Below are positions 1-7,174 of a stretch of 16,925 bases of DNA, piece after piece. The notes under the pieces are model-generated. The model ran no database searches and was not told where the DNA came from. It saw only the letters and a list, made by a program, of their open reading frames with translations. Source of the DNA: M55B167 sp964406095 (GTDB lineage Bacteria > Verrucomicrobiota > Kiritimatiellia > RFP12 > UBA1067); NCBI GenBank assembly GCA_964406095.1, contig CAYOQJ010000065.1, positions 1-16,925 on the forward strand, given 5' to 3'. A program made the translations under genes and the position numbers. How positions within the stretch are numbered: the first letter of the stretch is position 1; every line of letters starts with the position of its first letter.

Positions 1-1
1 G

Positions 2-112
2 GTCAACTGTGTAAAGCCGGAACTGATCGTCGTTGGTGATCTCCGCGGATGTCCAGTAGGCCACCTGCACGCCGTCAATCAGAACGGCCAAATGACCCGG
101 CGGCACACCCTC
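2..112 (-). other. Partial coding fragment, unidentified protein (minus strand)
   Basis: Read on the minus strand from about base 112 down to the window edge, one frame gives a stretch that looks like real protein: an alternating hydrophobic strand with HLAVLIDGVQVAYW, followed by a polar turn with NDD and a second strand FRLYTVD. This resembles part of a beta-sandwich domain, but I do not recognise the family. Both ends are missing: it runs off the left edge, and upstream the frame merges into what is only the antisense shadow of the plus-strand beta-helix gene, reaching a TAG at about 161-163. No start codon or ribosome binding site is visible. The fragment could be the tail of a neighbouring gene joined by rearrangement, or a chimeric contig end. 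The alternative is non-coding antisense noise. The switch point to the plus-strand gene lies at about 95-115. Confidence 0.4.
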
Positions 113-3100
113 CAACGATTGGAGTAGTGGCAGTTGCGCGGTTTTTGACCAGCCGGGGAGCTATACCGCAACCCTGGATGATGCGGAGAGCGCAAAAACC
201 ATCGAGGTTGAAGCCGGTGCGGCGGTTACTCTGAGCGGCAGCGGCGCCGTCACTTCCGACAATATCACAATTGAGACCGGCGCAACTCTGAGCGGCGCAG
301 GCGAACGCTATCTGCAAACCGGCACCACGCCGGTTTATGTTGACGGAACGCTTGATGTCACCTCGATGAGCGACACTGACCGCATCGCTTATCTATATGG
401 CTCCGGCACGGTCGCACTCGGAGCGGGTGCTGATCTGGCAGTTGACGGCTCAACTGCTTTCACCGGTGCGATCAGTGGTAGTGGCGATTTGACCAAAGTC
501 GGCAGCGGCACACTGACTGTTGATAACTCTTTTACCGGTTCTCTAACTGTGCAGGGCGGCATCCTGCTGCTGCCGAACAGCCTCAGCGGTGCCGCCACAG
601 TTGCCGCGCAGGCCGGCCTGGCTTTTGAGAATCTCACCCACCTGCAAAGCGCCGTCAACGACCCCTCGTCCAGTTTTGCCGCTGGCTCGATGGTCGGTCT
701 GGCCAACGCGGCTGATTTGACCGATCCGAATCTCGGTGCCGTTGACTTCGCTAACGCCCTTTTTCTGAAAGCGGGTGCTGGTTTTTTGCGGCTTAATAAT
801 GCATCAACCTTGAGCAGTGTCACCAGCGGTGTGGTGATCACTGAAGGCAAAATTATTCTGGGCAACAGCGGTATGATAGATGACGACATGCCAATCACGC
901 TGAAGGAGAATGGCTGGCTGCATCTCACCTATCAGGATACTTCATCTATAAGCTTTAATAATCCGCTCTACCTCTCAGGTCGTTATGATGAGGGGTCGAG
1001 CGATGGCGCGTTGTATATTCAGAAAAACGCTTCGGTTACAGATCTCAACGCGTCGATCACCCTGCTCAGCGACTCCAAAATCAAAGCCTTTGCTGCCAAT
1101 GAAACGGTCAACTTCAACGCTCCGATCACCGGCAACGGCAATCTGGTGATCGGCGGCGGCGGCGCCAACGACGCTCATCTTAAAATTCTGAATTTCAACG
1201 CGGCCTGCACTTTTAATGGCAATGTAATTCTGCAGAACGAGAACAGATCGGACGCTGAGTTCAACTGGAATGTGGATAATGCCATGCCGACGAATGCCAT
1301 CATAAGTGTCGGCGGTAATACAGTCGAAAATCACACTCATCTGGATTTAAAGGGGTTCACTCAGAAGAGCGCCGGTATTGCCAATGCCAGGCTCGTTGCT
1401 GGCGATCGCGCCATTGTCAACAGCGCGGTTACCCCCGCGACGCTTGAGATGAATGTCGCCGCCGGCACGCAGACCACGTATGGTGGTGCGATGCGTAACG
1501 AGATCGATCTTGTGAAAAGAGGGGCGGGCACTCAGTATCTTGCCGGCGCAGGCGCGGCGCACAGCGGCAATGTTCTTATCGAAGAGGGCACGTTGCTGAT
1601 CAACGGCGGCGCCTTGCCGAATGCCGATGTGACAGTCGCCGACGGCGGTCGTCTCGAAGCTAATCAGATCAACACAACAGTCGCGCACACAACCATCAGC
1701 GGTAACGGCGGGGTCACCGATCGATACGGTGCCATCTATTTTTATCATGGTGATGATAACTGGCACGGCGACATCACCATCGATGGCGTGGCCTATATCG
1801 GCTCTTACGGCGACGGCGTGATGACAAAAACCATCAACGGTACGATTGACGGCAGCGGCACCCTCCATCTCTGGGCTCAAGGCGGCGCTTTCGATCACGA
1901 GACTGTTTATGTGCTGACCGAACCGTGTACCTTCGATGGCCCGTTGCAGTTGGATGCGGCTCGCGCCGCGTCCAATAACTTGAAGCTGAACGGCGGCGAC
2001 AATCTGCTGCCGGCTGATGTGCCGCTGAATTTCAATCTTGACTGGCGGCATCATCAGATTTTCTGTCGTCTTGACTTAGCAGGCACCTCATCCCAGCGGG
2101 TCGGCGAATTAAACTCAATGGGCGTCTCCACTAATCAATGTCGCGCGGTGGTCAATTCGGTCGCCGAAACAACCACCACCCTGACACTCAACACCCATGC
2201 CGGCGCGACCTTCGAAGGATTGATCGGTGCCAGCGGCATGTGCGTCTCACCCGGCGCCATCAACCTCGTTAAAGAGGGCGGCGGCGCGCAGATATTCGTC
2301 AAGGGCAATGAATTCAAATGGATTGATGATTCACCTGGAACCAACGCGGTTAATGCTGATGTGACAGTCAATAACGGAGCGATCGGCTTCTCCGGCACCG
2401 ATATGCTCAGCGACGGCCATACATTGACGATCAACGCCGACGGCGCTCTGATTGCGCCGGATCCCGGCACCCTTAATTCACTGCGAGCCGACAGCCGTAT
2501 TACACTCAACCCGGCTTCACCGGTTGGACTCTATGGTAGCTGGGATATTAGTGCAGTCGATCCTAACCGTATGTTCTATTTCTACGGCGACAACAGCAAT
2601 ACCAGGTTGACTGAAGATTACAGCAATGTGCTGACTAACGGTTTGATTCTGGCGGATGTTAATTTGATGGTGGAACGTGACGGCACTGCCGGCGACAGTG
2701 TTTTCGGTCCCACGAGCGCCCCGCTGATTCTAAATGGTGCTTCAATTAAAAATTTCAATAACGCTCCGGTTCTTTCAGCCGACCGAACTATCACCGTCAA
2801 TCAGGGCGGTGCTGGTTTTACCGCCGGATGGAATCAGAGTTTGCAGGTGCTCTCAAAACTTACCGGCAGTGGCAGTGTCAATATCAACTGCGACAGCGGC
2901 GCGGTTGTGATGGGCAACACCGCCAATGATTACAGTGGCGACACAACTATCGCCACCAAGTGGAGTGGCGCCTCAGGCAACACAGCGACCTTGAAATTAG
3001 GTGCCTCTGAGGTTATTCCGCACGGTGCCGGCAAAGGCGCTCTTGTGTTGAACAGCGGGGCGACACTCGACCTCAATGGTTTCAATGAAACAGTCAACGC

Positions 3101-3653
3101 ACTCTCGGCAGTTGATGCGGAGACCTTGATCACTAATTCGGTTGCTGTGCTTGCGACATTGACCGTCAGAGCGGATGACACTGACGGCAGTTACAACGGC
3201 GCGATCGGCGGGCTGGTGAAGGTGGTGAAAAGCGGTAGCGGACGTCAGTCTTTTGCCGGTGCTTGCGCCAGCATGGCCGAAACAGTGATCGAAAACGGTA
3301 CGCTGGCACTTGAGGCAAGCTGCACTGTAGCCTCGAAAAGTGTGGTGGTGAAACGCGATGCCACCCTTGAACTGAGTGGCGCGGATGTATTCGGTGGAAT
3401 CGCATCCTCTGCGCGTCTCTACGCGGGAGTTGATAAATCAACGCAGGGCGATCAGGCACAGATCGACATTCCAACAGGGGTTAATGTGACTGTACTGCAC
3501 TTCGCGATCGACGGTGTCTTCAAAACCGCCGGCACCTGGGGTGCCACCGGCAGCGGCGCGGACAATGTTGACGATACGATCTTCACTGGCGGTGGCCTGC
3601 TAACTGCCCTCGAAACCGGGCCGGCCAGCGGCACCATGATAACAGTGCGCTGA
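96..3653 (+). CDS. 5'-truncated beta-helix surface protein with autotransporter-associated beta-strand repeats
   Basis: The frame is open from just after a TGA at 93-95 to a TGA at 3651-3653 (about 1,185 codons). The first ATG is at 366, but family-typical sequence (AVFDQPGSYTATL, then GAAVTLSGSGAV) is already readable from about base 138, so the ATG at 366 is internal and the true start with its signal peptide is missing. Repeats of the TIGR02601 type (LxKxGxGxLxLxG followed by a strand such as VxxGxLxL) are visible near 486-575, 1509-1602, 2265-2306, 2860-3025 and 3211-3323. The C-terminal part carries the common family ending GTWGATGSGAD...TGGGLLTAL, and the last residues are SGTMITVR. No outer-membrane autotransporter barrel follows. 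Such proteins are thought to form long right-handed beta-helices outside the inner membrane; the ligand is unknown. The gene converges on metY. Confidence 0.82.
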   Translation, partial: PGGTPSNDWSSGSCAVFDQPGSYTATLDDAESAKTIEVEAGAAVTLSGSGAVTSDNITIETGATLSGAGERYLQTGTTPVYVDGTLDVTSMSDTDRIAYLYGSGTVALGAGADLAVDGSTAFTGAISGSGDLTKVGSGTLTVDNSFTGSLTVQGGILLLPNSLSGAATVAAQAGLAFENLTHLQSAVNDPSSSFAAGSMVGLANAADLTDPNLGAVDFANALFLKAGAGFLRLNNASTLSSVTSGVVITEGKIILGNSGMIDDDMPITLKENGWLHLTYQDTSSISFNNPLYLSGRYDEGSSDGALYIQKNASVTDLNASITLLSDSKIKAFAANETVNFNAPITGNGNLVIGGGGANDAHLKILNFNAACTFNGNVILQNENRSDAEFNWNVDNAMPTNAIISVGGNTVENHTHLDLKGFTQKSAGIANARLVAGDRAIVNSAVTPATLEMNVAAGTQTTYGGAMRNEIDLVKRGAGTQYLAGAGAAHSGNVLIEEGTLLINGGALPNADVTVADGGRLEANQINTTVAHTTISGNGGVTDRYGAIYFYHGDDNWHGDITIDGVAYIGSYGDGVMTKTINGTIDGSGTLHLWAQGGAFDHETVYVLTEPCTFDGPLQLDAARAASNNLKLNGGDNLLPADVPLNFNLDWRHHQIFCRLDLAGTSSQRVGELNSMGVSTNQCRAVVNSVAETTTTLTLNTHAGATFEGLIGASGMCVSPGAINLVKEGGGAQIFVKGNEFKWIDDSPGTNAVNADVTVNNGAIGFSGTDMLSDGHTLTINADGALIAPDPGTLNSLRADSRITLNPASPVGLYGSWDISAVDPNRMFYFYGDNSNTRLTEDYSNVLTNGLILADVNLMVERDGTAGDSVFGPTSAPLILNGASIKNFNNAPVLSADRTITVNQGGAGFTAGWNQSLQVLSKLTGSGSVNINCDSGAVVMGNTANDYSGDTTIATKWSGASGNTATLKLGASEVIPHGAGKGALVLNSGATLDLNGFNETVNALSAVDAETLITNSVAVLATLTVRADDTDGSYNGAIGGLVKVVKSGSGRQSFAGACASMAETVIENGTLALEASCTVASKSVVVKRDATLELSGADVFGGIASSARLYAGVDKSTQGDQAQIDIPTGVNVTVLHFAIDGVFKTAGTWGATGSGADNVDDTIFTGGGLLTALETGPASGTMITVR

Positions 3654-3681
3654 ACATCCAGCCGCATAACAGATCAAGTCA

Positions 3682-3714
3682 CACTGCGCCGGTCGCCCTG
3701 CATCCGGCGCAGTG
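3682..3714. terminator. Hairpin terminator between convergent genes
   Basis: The arms CACTGCGCCGG and CCGGCGCAGTG are perfect reverse complements (11 bp, GC-rich) around an 11-base loop. The hairpin lies 29 bases after the stop of the plus-strand beta-helix gene and inside the 216-base gap to the stop of metY, so it could end transcription from either side. The T-rich tail is weak on the plus strand (GCATTT), and no clean U-tract follows on the minus strand either, so this may be a stabilising or weak bidirectional terminator. The rest of the 3654-3869 gap contains only AT-rich sequence and an imperfect dyad (AGAGCG near 3768, CGCTCT near 3817). Confidence 0.65.
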
Positions 3715-3869
3715 GCATTTCAACTGGAATTTCGGCTCTTTATTCCTTCATTTTTTGCGACAGAACCAGAGCGAAAAGCAACTGAACTCATCTGCTTCTT
3801 TTCGTCGTATAATCTGCGCTCTGATAAAGGTATATGCAGCATATAGACAGCCATCGCGCTGCCCATCTG

Positions 3870-5174
3870 TCACGGCATGCTTTTTGTCAGAGCCTGGTCG
3901 ATATCGCTCATAATATCCTCGATATCCTCCAGACCGACCGAAACGCGGATATAATCTTCGGTCACCCCGGTTGCTACTCGTTCCGCCTCCGAAAGTTGCT
4001 GATGTGTAGTGGAGGCGGGATGAATTACCAGCGTTTTCGCGTCGCCGATATTGGCCAGATGTGAAAGCAGCCGGACACTGTTGATAAATTTCACGCCAGC
4101 CCGCAACCCCCCCTTTACACCGAAGCCGAGTATGCCACCAAACCCGCTTTTAAGATAACGCACAGCCGTCGCATAGGATGCACTGCTCTCCAGACCGGGG
4201 TAGTTGACCCACTCAACCGACGGATGTCCGTCCAGCCACTGTGCCAGTGCCAGAGCATTTTCGCTGTGGCGTCTCTGGCGTAGCGGCAGAGTCTCTAATC
4301 CGAGAATCAGCTCGCGGGCGTTGAATGGACTGATGCAGGCCCCCATATCGCGCAGCAGTGTGACTCGCACCTTCATGATGAAAGCCACATTTCCCATGCC
4401 GGGCACATTGCTCAATGCGTCCCAGTAAACAATACCGTGATAACTGGGATCCGGTTCGGTGAATTCGGGGAAACGTCCGTTGTCCCACTTGAACCTGCCG
4501 GAATCAACGATTATGCCCCCGAGTGAAGTGCCGTGCCCTCCGATATATTTGGTTGCACTGGCCACCACAATATCGGCACCGTGTTCAAAGGGACGTATCA
4601 GACCAACTCCAACGGTGTTGTCTACAATCAGGGGCAATCCGGCAGCATGGGCGATTTCAGCGATGGCTTCAAAATCCGGTACATCCAGCTTGGGATTGCC
4701 GATTGTCTCAACGTAAATAGCTTTGGTGCGTTCGTTGATCATATCTCTGATCAGTTCGGGGCGTGCCGAATTGAAGAATCTGACCCTTCTGCCCAGCTTT
4801 GGGAAGGTATAATGGAAAAGCTGGTAGGTGCCACCATAGAGATTATCCGCCGCAATGAACTCATCATCCACCCGACTGATGGAGAGCAGCGTTGCGGTTA
4901 TGGCCGCCATGCCGGAGGCCATCGCCAGTCCACCACTACCCCCTTCCAATGCCGCCATCCGTTCTTCAAAAACAGCGGTCGTCGGATTCATCAGGCGGGT
5001 GTAGATATTACCGAACTCCTTCAGGGCAAAGAGATTCGCGGCATGTTCACAGTCTTTAAAAAGATAGGACGAAGTCTGATACAGCGGAACAGCCCGCGAA
5101 CCGGTGACTGGATCAACTCTCTGTCCGGCATGCAGTGCCTTGGTATGTAAACCGTAACTGCTATTATCACTCAT
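3870..5174 (-). CDS. metY: O-acetylhomoserine sulfhydrylase (PLP-dependent, Cys/Met metabolism family)
   Basis: A 434-residue fold-type I PLP enzyme. It makes homocysteine from O-acetylhomoserine and sulfide in the cytoplasm, or cysteine from O-acetylserine in some relatives. Hallmarks, in order: an N-terminal LHAGQ..DP.TG.RAVPLYQTSSY segment, YTRLMNPT, the aromatic-stacking region with NLYGGTYQLF, VDNT holding the aspartate that contacts the pyridine nitrogen, the Schiff-base lysine in SATKYIGGHG (lysine about residue 209), and a C-terminal YIRVSVGLEDIEDI with the substrate-carboxylate arginine. Length and the GLE/HPASTTHQQL motifs fit the MetY branch rather than the shorter MetB/MetC branch. 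An in-frame GTG at 5183 would add three residues (M-Q-K), but the ATG at 5174 is preferred because AGAGG lies 8 bases upstream of it. No metX or other sulfur gene is in the window. Substrate preference between homoserine and serine esters cannot be fixed from sequence alone. Confidence 0.93.
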   Translation of the reverse strand: MSDNSSYGLHTKALHAGQRVDPVTGSRAVPLYQTSSYLFKDCEHAANLFALKEFGNIYTRLMNPTTAVFEERMAALEGGSGGLAMASGMAAITATLLSISRVDDEFIAADNLYGGTYQLFHYTFPKLGRRVRFFNSARPELIRDMINERTKAIYVETIGNPKLDVPDFEAIAEIAHAAGLPLIVDNTVGVGLIRPFEHGADIVVASATKYIGGHGTSLGGIIVDSGRFKWDNGRFPEFTEPDPSYHGIVYWDALSNVPGMGNVAFIMKVRVTLLRDMGACISPFNARELILGLETLPLRQRRHSENALALAQWLDGHPSVEWVNYPGLESSASYATAVRYLKSGFGGILGFGVKGGLRAGVKFINSVRLLSHLANIGDAKTLVIHPASTTHQQLSEAERVATGVTEDYIRVSVGLEDIEDIMSDIDQALTKSMP

Positions 5175-5182
5175 TTTCTGCA

Positions 5183-5187
5183 CCTCT
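5183..5187 (-). promoter_or_regulatory. Ribosome binding site of metY
   Basis: AGAGG on the minus strand, 8 bases upstream of the ATG at 5172-5174. It overlaps the alternative GTG start at 5181-5183, which rules that start out in favour of the ATG. Confidence 0.7.
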
Positions 5188-5291
5188 TTCTTTAATCAAT
5201 TTCAAAACGCACAGCAACCCCTGGCGGCGGGAAAAATCACCAAGATTGCATTTTACCACATTCATTTGAAGAGTGAAGATTGAAGAAAGAA

Positions 5292-5297
5292 ATTATA
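5292..5297 (-). promoter_or_regulatory. Candidate -10 box for metY
   Basis: A perfect TATAAT on the minus strand about 118 bases upstream of the metY ATG, within the inverted-repeat element. No good -35 hexamer lies 16-18 bases further upstream, so this is only a candidate. A second option is an extended -10 (TGG-TAAAAT) closer to the gene, near 5250. No SAM-type riboswitch motif was recognised in the leader. Confidence 0.25.
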
Positions 5298-5317
5298 CAA
5301 CTTTCCGCAGCTCCCCT

Positions 5318-5341
5318 CTCTGTGACTCCGTGTCTCAGTGT
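5318..5341. repeat. Three tandem octamers, consensus CTCNGTGW
   Basis: The units CTCTGTGA, CTCCGTGT and CTCAGTGT run head to tail without gaps. Short tandem repeats of this CTCnGTGn kind recall the dispersed intergenic heptamer/octamer repeats described in cyanobacterial and some other genomes; that likeness is from memory. They sit in the middle of the 135-bp inverted-repeat-bounded element between the GH5 gene and metY. Confidence 0.6.
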
Positions 5342-5402
5342 TCAATTCCCTCTTTGACAGAATTGATTCCGATTACAACAGTCTCTTCCCTCTTCACTCC
5401 TC

Positions 5403-6899
5403 TCAGTAACGCTGTAGCAGGTCGAGCATTGCGCGATCCAGTTTGCGTCCGTGAAAATCCTCATACTCAACATCCAGGCGCTCACTATCGATAATACCGA
5501 ACGAACCCTTGTAGTTCCACAACGCCCAGCCGATACCCGCCGACTGCCAGACTTCAAGATAGTCCTCCATCCATGCCAGCACAATCGAGTGCGGTGTATG
5601 CTTATAGGAGCCGAACTCACCGACAAAGACAAATCTGCCGGATTGAGCAGCCTGTACCCATGGAGCTGTCACATTGGCTCTCAGCCAATCAACGCTGCTA
5701 CCGGCATCAGCTGCCACAAAAGAGTTCCCTTTGCCAAAGCCTTTAAAATGGATAACCGGGTTCTGCTTATACCAGGCATAGGTGAAATGCAGTTCCGCCT
5801 CATGTCCGTCACCATCGCGCACTTTTAAATATTCAATTTCCGCCCAATCGCCTGCGCTGATCGCAATGGAAATTCTGCCGCTGTTCCCGGGTATTGCAAC
5901 TTCAAAAGTGCGATCGCATTCGGCCTGATATATTTTCCACTGTTCTTTGTATTCCACACTACTCCAGCCATCCGTTTCACCGGGTTCCAACCTGATTGTT
6001 GCAAGCTTCTGTTTCCCGGAATCAATCGTGATTGTAACATTGCCTGAAACCCTGCCGGGCTTGATTATCATATTGCAAGCTGGCACACCTTCAATCCAAA
6101 GCGGTTTTGCGTGTTGCTGTTTGAGCGGGCCGTACAGCGGAGTAACCGCTCCGACCGGCGGCCACTGCGGTGGAATGGTGGAATTGCCAGCCCAGGCTGC
6201 GCGGTAGTGCGAGATTGTCATCGGCGTGTAGCCGCGGCACGCCTGACCAACCCCATACTTAAAAAGTTCCGGCACTATCGTGCGTCCCCAACCCAAACCG
6301 TCGCAGACAATCAGACGCTGTGCATTACAGGCGCGAATGTCCGCGACCAGCAAAGCAACCACCCGTTCATAATCGGCAACCGTCGTCTGCGGTTCGTTAA
6401 ACAGATTGAAACTTAAATTTTCCGCCGGCACCTCACGATAGCGTCTGGCCAGCATTTTCCAATGTCGGCGACAGACACGCAGGGCTTCGGCATCCTGAAA
6501 GAGATTAAGTGCTTCAGGCGGTTTGGCAACCGTATAACCCGGAGCACGATGCAGATTTAGCATCACATGAATCTGATATCTACGACCGTAAGCGATCGCA
6601 TCATCCAACGGTTTTAAAGCACTCTCATCAATGCTGTTCCAATCATCATTTTTGATCCAAAATCGGTAATCCAACGGTAACCTGACGAAATTGAAACCCA
6701 GCTCACTGATCTCTCTGAAGTCTCTCTCGGCAAAGCTACCGGATGAGAGCCGGGAACCCCTGTAAAACATGCCCTGTAAATTAAAGCCGCGCCAGCGCTC
6801 TGCGGGCCGATAAACCTCGGCGCAGGCAATATCAATCGATGCCAACACCATCAACAGCGACAATACGAGTTTTTTTATCATTTTTAAAACTGCTTTCAT
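5403..6899 (-). CDS. Secreted glycoside hydrolase family 5 enzyme with an inserted beta-rich domain
   Basis: A secreted (beta/alpha)8-barrel glycosidase of clan GH-A, probably acting on a beta-glucan or beta-mannan. Numbering here is from the ATG at 6899; the frame also has a TTG six bases upstream and an ATG at internal codon 7. The signal peptide runs to about residue 28 (KKLVLSLLMVLASIDIACA). The family 5 landmarks are WRGFNLQGMF, VRLPLDYRFW, LNLHRAPGY, the acid/base glutamate in FNLFNEP (about residue 169), SHYRAAW, the nucleophile in FVGEFG (about residue 428), and the C-terminal tryptophan in WALWNYKG. About 140 residues between SHYRAAW and FVGEFG are not barrel-like: repeated beta strands with EQWKIYQ and GDWAEIEYLKV suggest an inserted carbohydrate-binding-like sandwich. 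I recall similar inserts in PVC-group GH5 proteins. Substrate and subfamily are uncertain. No strong ribosome binding site is seen. Confidence 0.9.
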   Translation of the reverse strand: MKAVLKMIKKLVLSLLMVLASIDIACAEVYRPAERWRGFNLQGMFYRGSRLSSGSFAERDFREISELGFNFVRLPLDYRFWIKNDDWNSIDESALKPLDDAIAYGRRYQIHVMLNLHRAPGYTVAKPPEALNLFQDAEALRVCRRHWKMLARRYREVPAENLSFNLFNEPQTTVADYERVVALLVADIRACNAQRLIVCDGLGWGRTIVPELFKYGVGQACRGYTPMTISHYRAAWAGNSTIPPQWPPVGAVTPLYGPLKQQHAKPLWIEGVPACNMIIKPGRVSGNVTITIDSGKQKLATIRLEPGETDGWSSVEYKEQWKIYQAECDRTFEVAIPGNSGRISIAISAGDWAEIEYLKVRDGDGHEAELHFTYAWYKQNPVIHFKGFGKGNSFVAADAGSSVDWLRANVTAPWVQAAQSGRFVFVGEFGSYKHTPHSIVLAWMEDYLEVWQSAGIGWALWNYKGSFGIIDSERLDVEYEDFHGRKLDRAMLDLLQRY

Positions 6900-6934
6900 A
6901 TGCAACTGATCTCAACCCATAAAATTAACGCAAT

Positions 6935-7037
6935 CATGTATGAACACCCAGTTTTCAAACGGATGTCAGGGCCCGCAAAATATATCTCACTCGGCTCCAG
7001 CATGTATGAACACCCAGTTTTCAAACGGATGTCAGGG
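6935..7037. repeat. 37-bp perfect direct repeat, two copies, 29-bp spacer
   Basis: Copy 1 is 6935-6971 and copy 2 is 7001-7037. Each begins CATGTATGAACACCCAG and ends CAAACGGATGTCAGGG, and the two are identical over all 37 positions; flanking bases differ. The spacer is 6972-7000, so the period is 66 bases. Both copies lie in the gap upstream of the GH5 gene, copy 1 ending 36 bases from its start codon. The size resembles one CRISPR repeat-spacer-repeat unit, but there is no third copy and no cas gene. A duplicated regulatory segment or a dispersed intergenic repeat is more likely. An imperfect dyad within each copy (TGACATCC against GGGTGTTCA on the minus strand) may form a weak hairpin. Confidence 0.85.
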
Positions 7038-7048
7038 TGCTCAATCAG

Positions 7049-7063
7049 GTTACAAATCGTAAC
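7049..7063. promoter_or_regulatory. Possible operator dyad GTTAC-N5-GTAAC
   Basis: A perfect 5-bp inverted repeat with a 5-base centre, 11 bases beyond the second 37-bp repeat copy and about 150 bases upstream of the GH5 start. The shape suits a dimeric regulator, but a 5-bp dyad is expected by chance at low frequency and there is no regulator gene nearby. The remainder of the 6900-7174 gap shows no gene. Confidence 0.2.
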
Positions 7064-7174
7064 TACACCAAGTGATCCTGCCCGACGAAATTGCGAATGA
7101 CTAACATTTTTGTCTCGGTTCCGCACGTCGCGCCTGATTGCTTGCTTCGCACAAACAATACTTATCCGATAGTG

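Larger units (their letters stand above)
5268..5402. repeat. 135-bp intergenic element with imperfect terminal inverted repeats
   Basis: The left end starts GAAGAGTGAAGATTGA and the reverse complement of the right end starts GAGGAGTGAAGAGGGA. Matching continues to about 17 of the first 21 positions, with a perfect 8-base core (GAGTGAAG at 5271-5278, CTTCACTC at 5392-5399). The right end stops at the base next to the TGA of the GH5 gene. The interior holds a short tandem repeat (5318-5341). The element is too small to encode anything, and I see no clear target-site duplication. It could be a miniature inverted-repeat element, a dispersed intergenic palindrome, or a long-stem transcript end for the GH5 gene. 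Because both arms are purine-rich, part of the match may be compositional. Confidence 0.45.

Noticed and set aside
389..3474. Antisense reading frames within the plus-strand beta-helix gene, and similar plus-strand frames within 9993-15297
   Set aside because: Composition is biased in the way expected for the complement of repetitive Gly/Ser/Thr-rich coding sequence; none shows a domain, signal peptide or ribosome binding site.
366..3653. Complete gene starting at the ATG at 366
   Set aside because: The frame is coding for at least 220 bases before this ATG, and an exported protein should have a signal peptide, which is absent here.
5175..5290. SAM riboswitch in the metY leader
   Set aside because: The region is about 110 bases, but I could not find the conserved cores of SAM-I or SAM-II, nor a terminator-antiterminator pair.
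6935..7037. CRISPR array
   Set aside because: Only two repeats and one spacer, no cas gene in the window, and the repeat lacks the usual 3' GAAA(C/G)-like end in either orientation. Kept as a direct repeat only.
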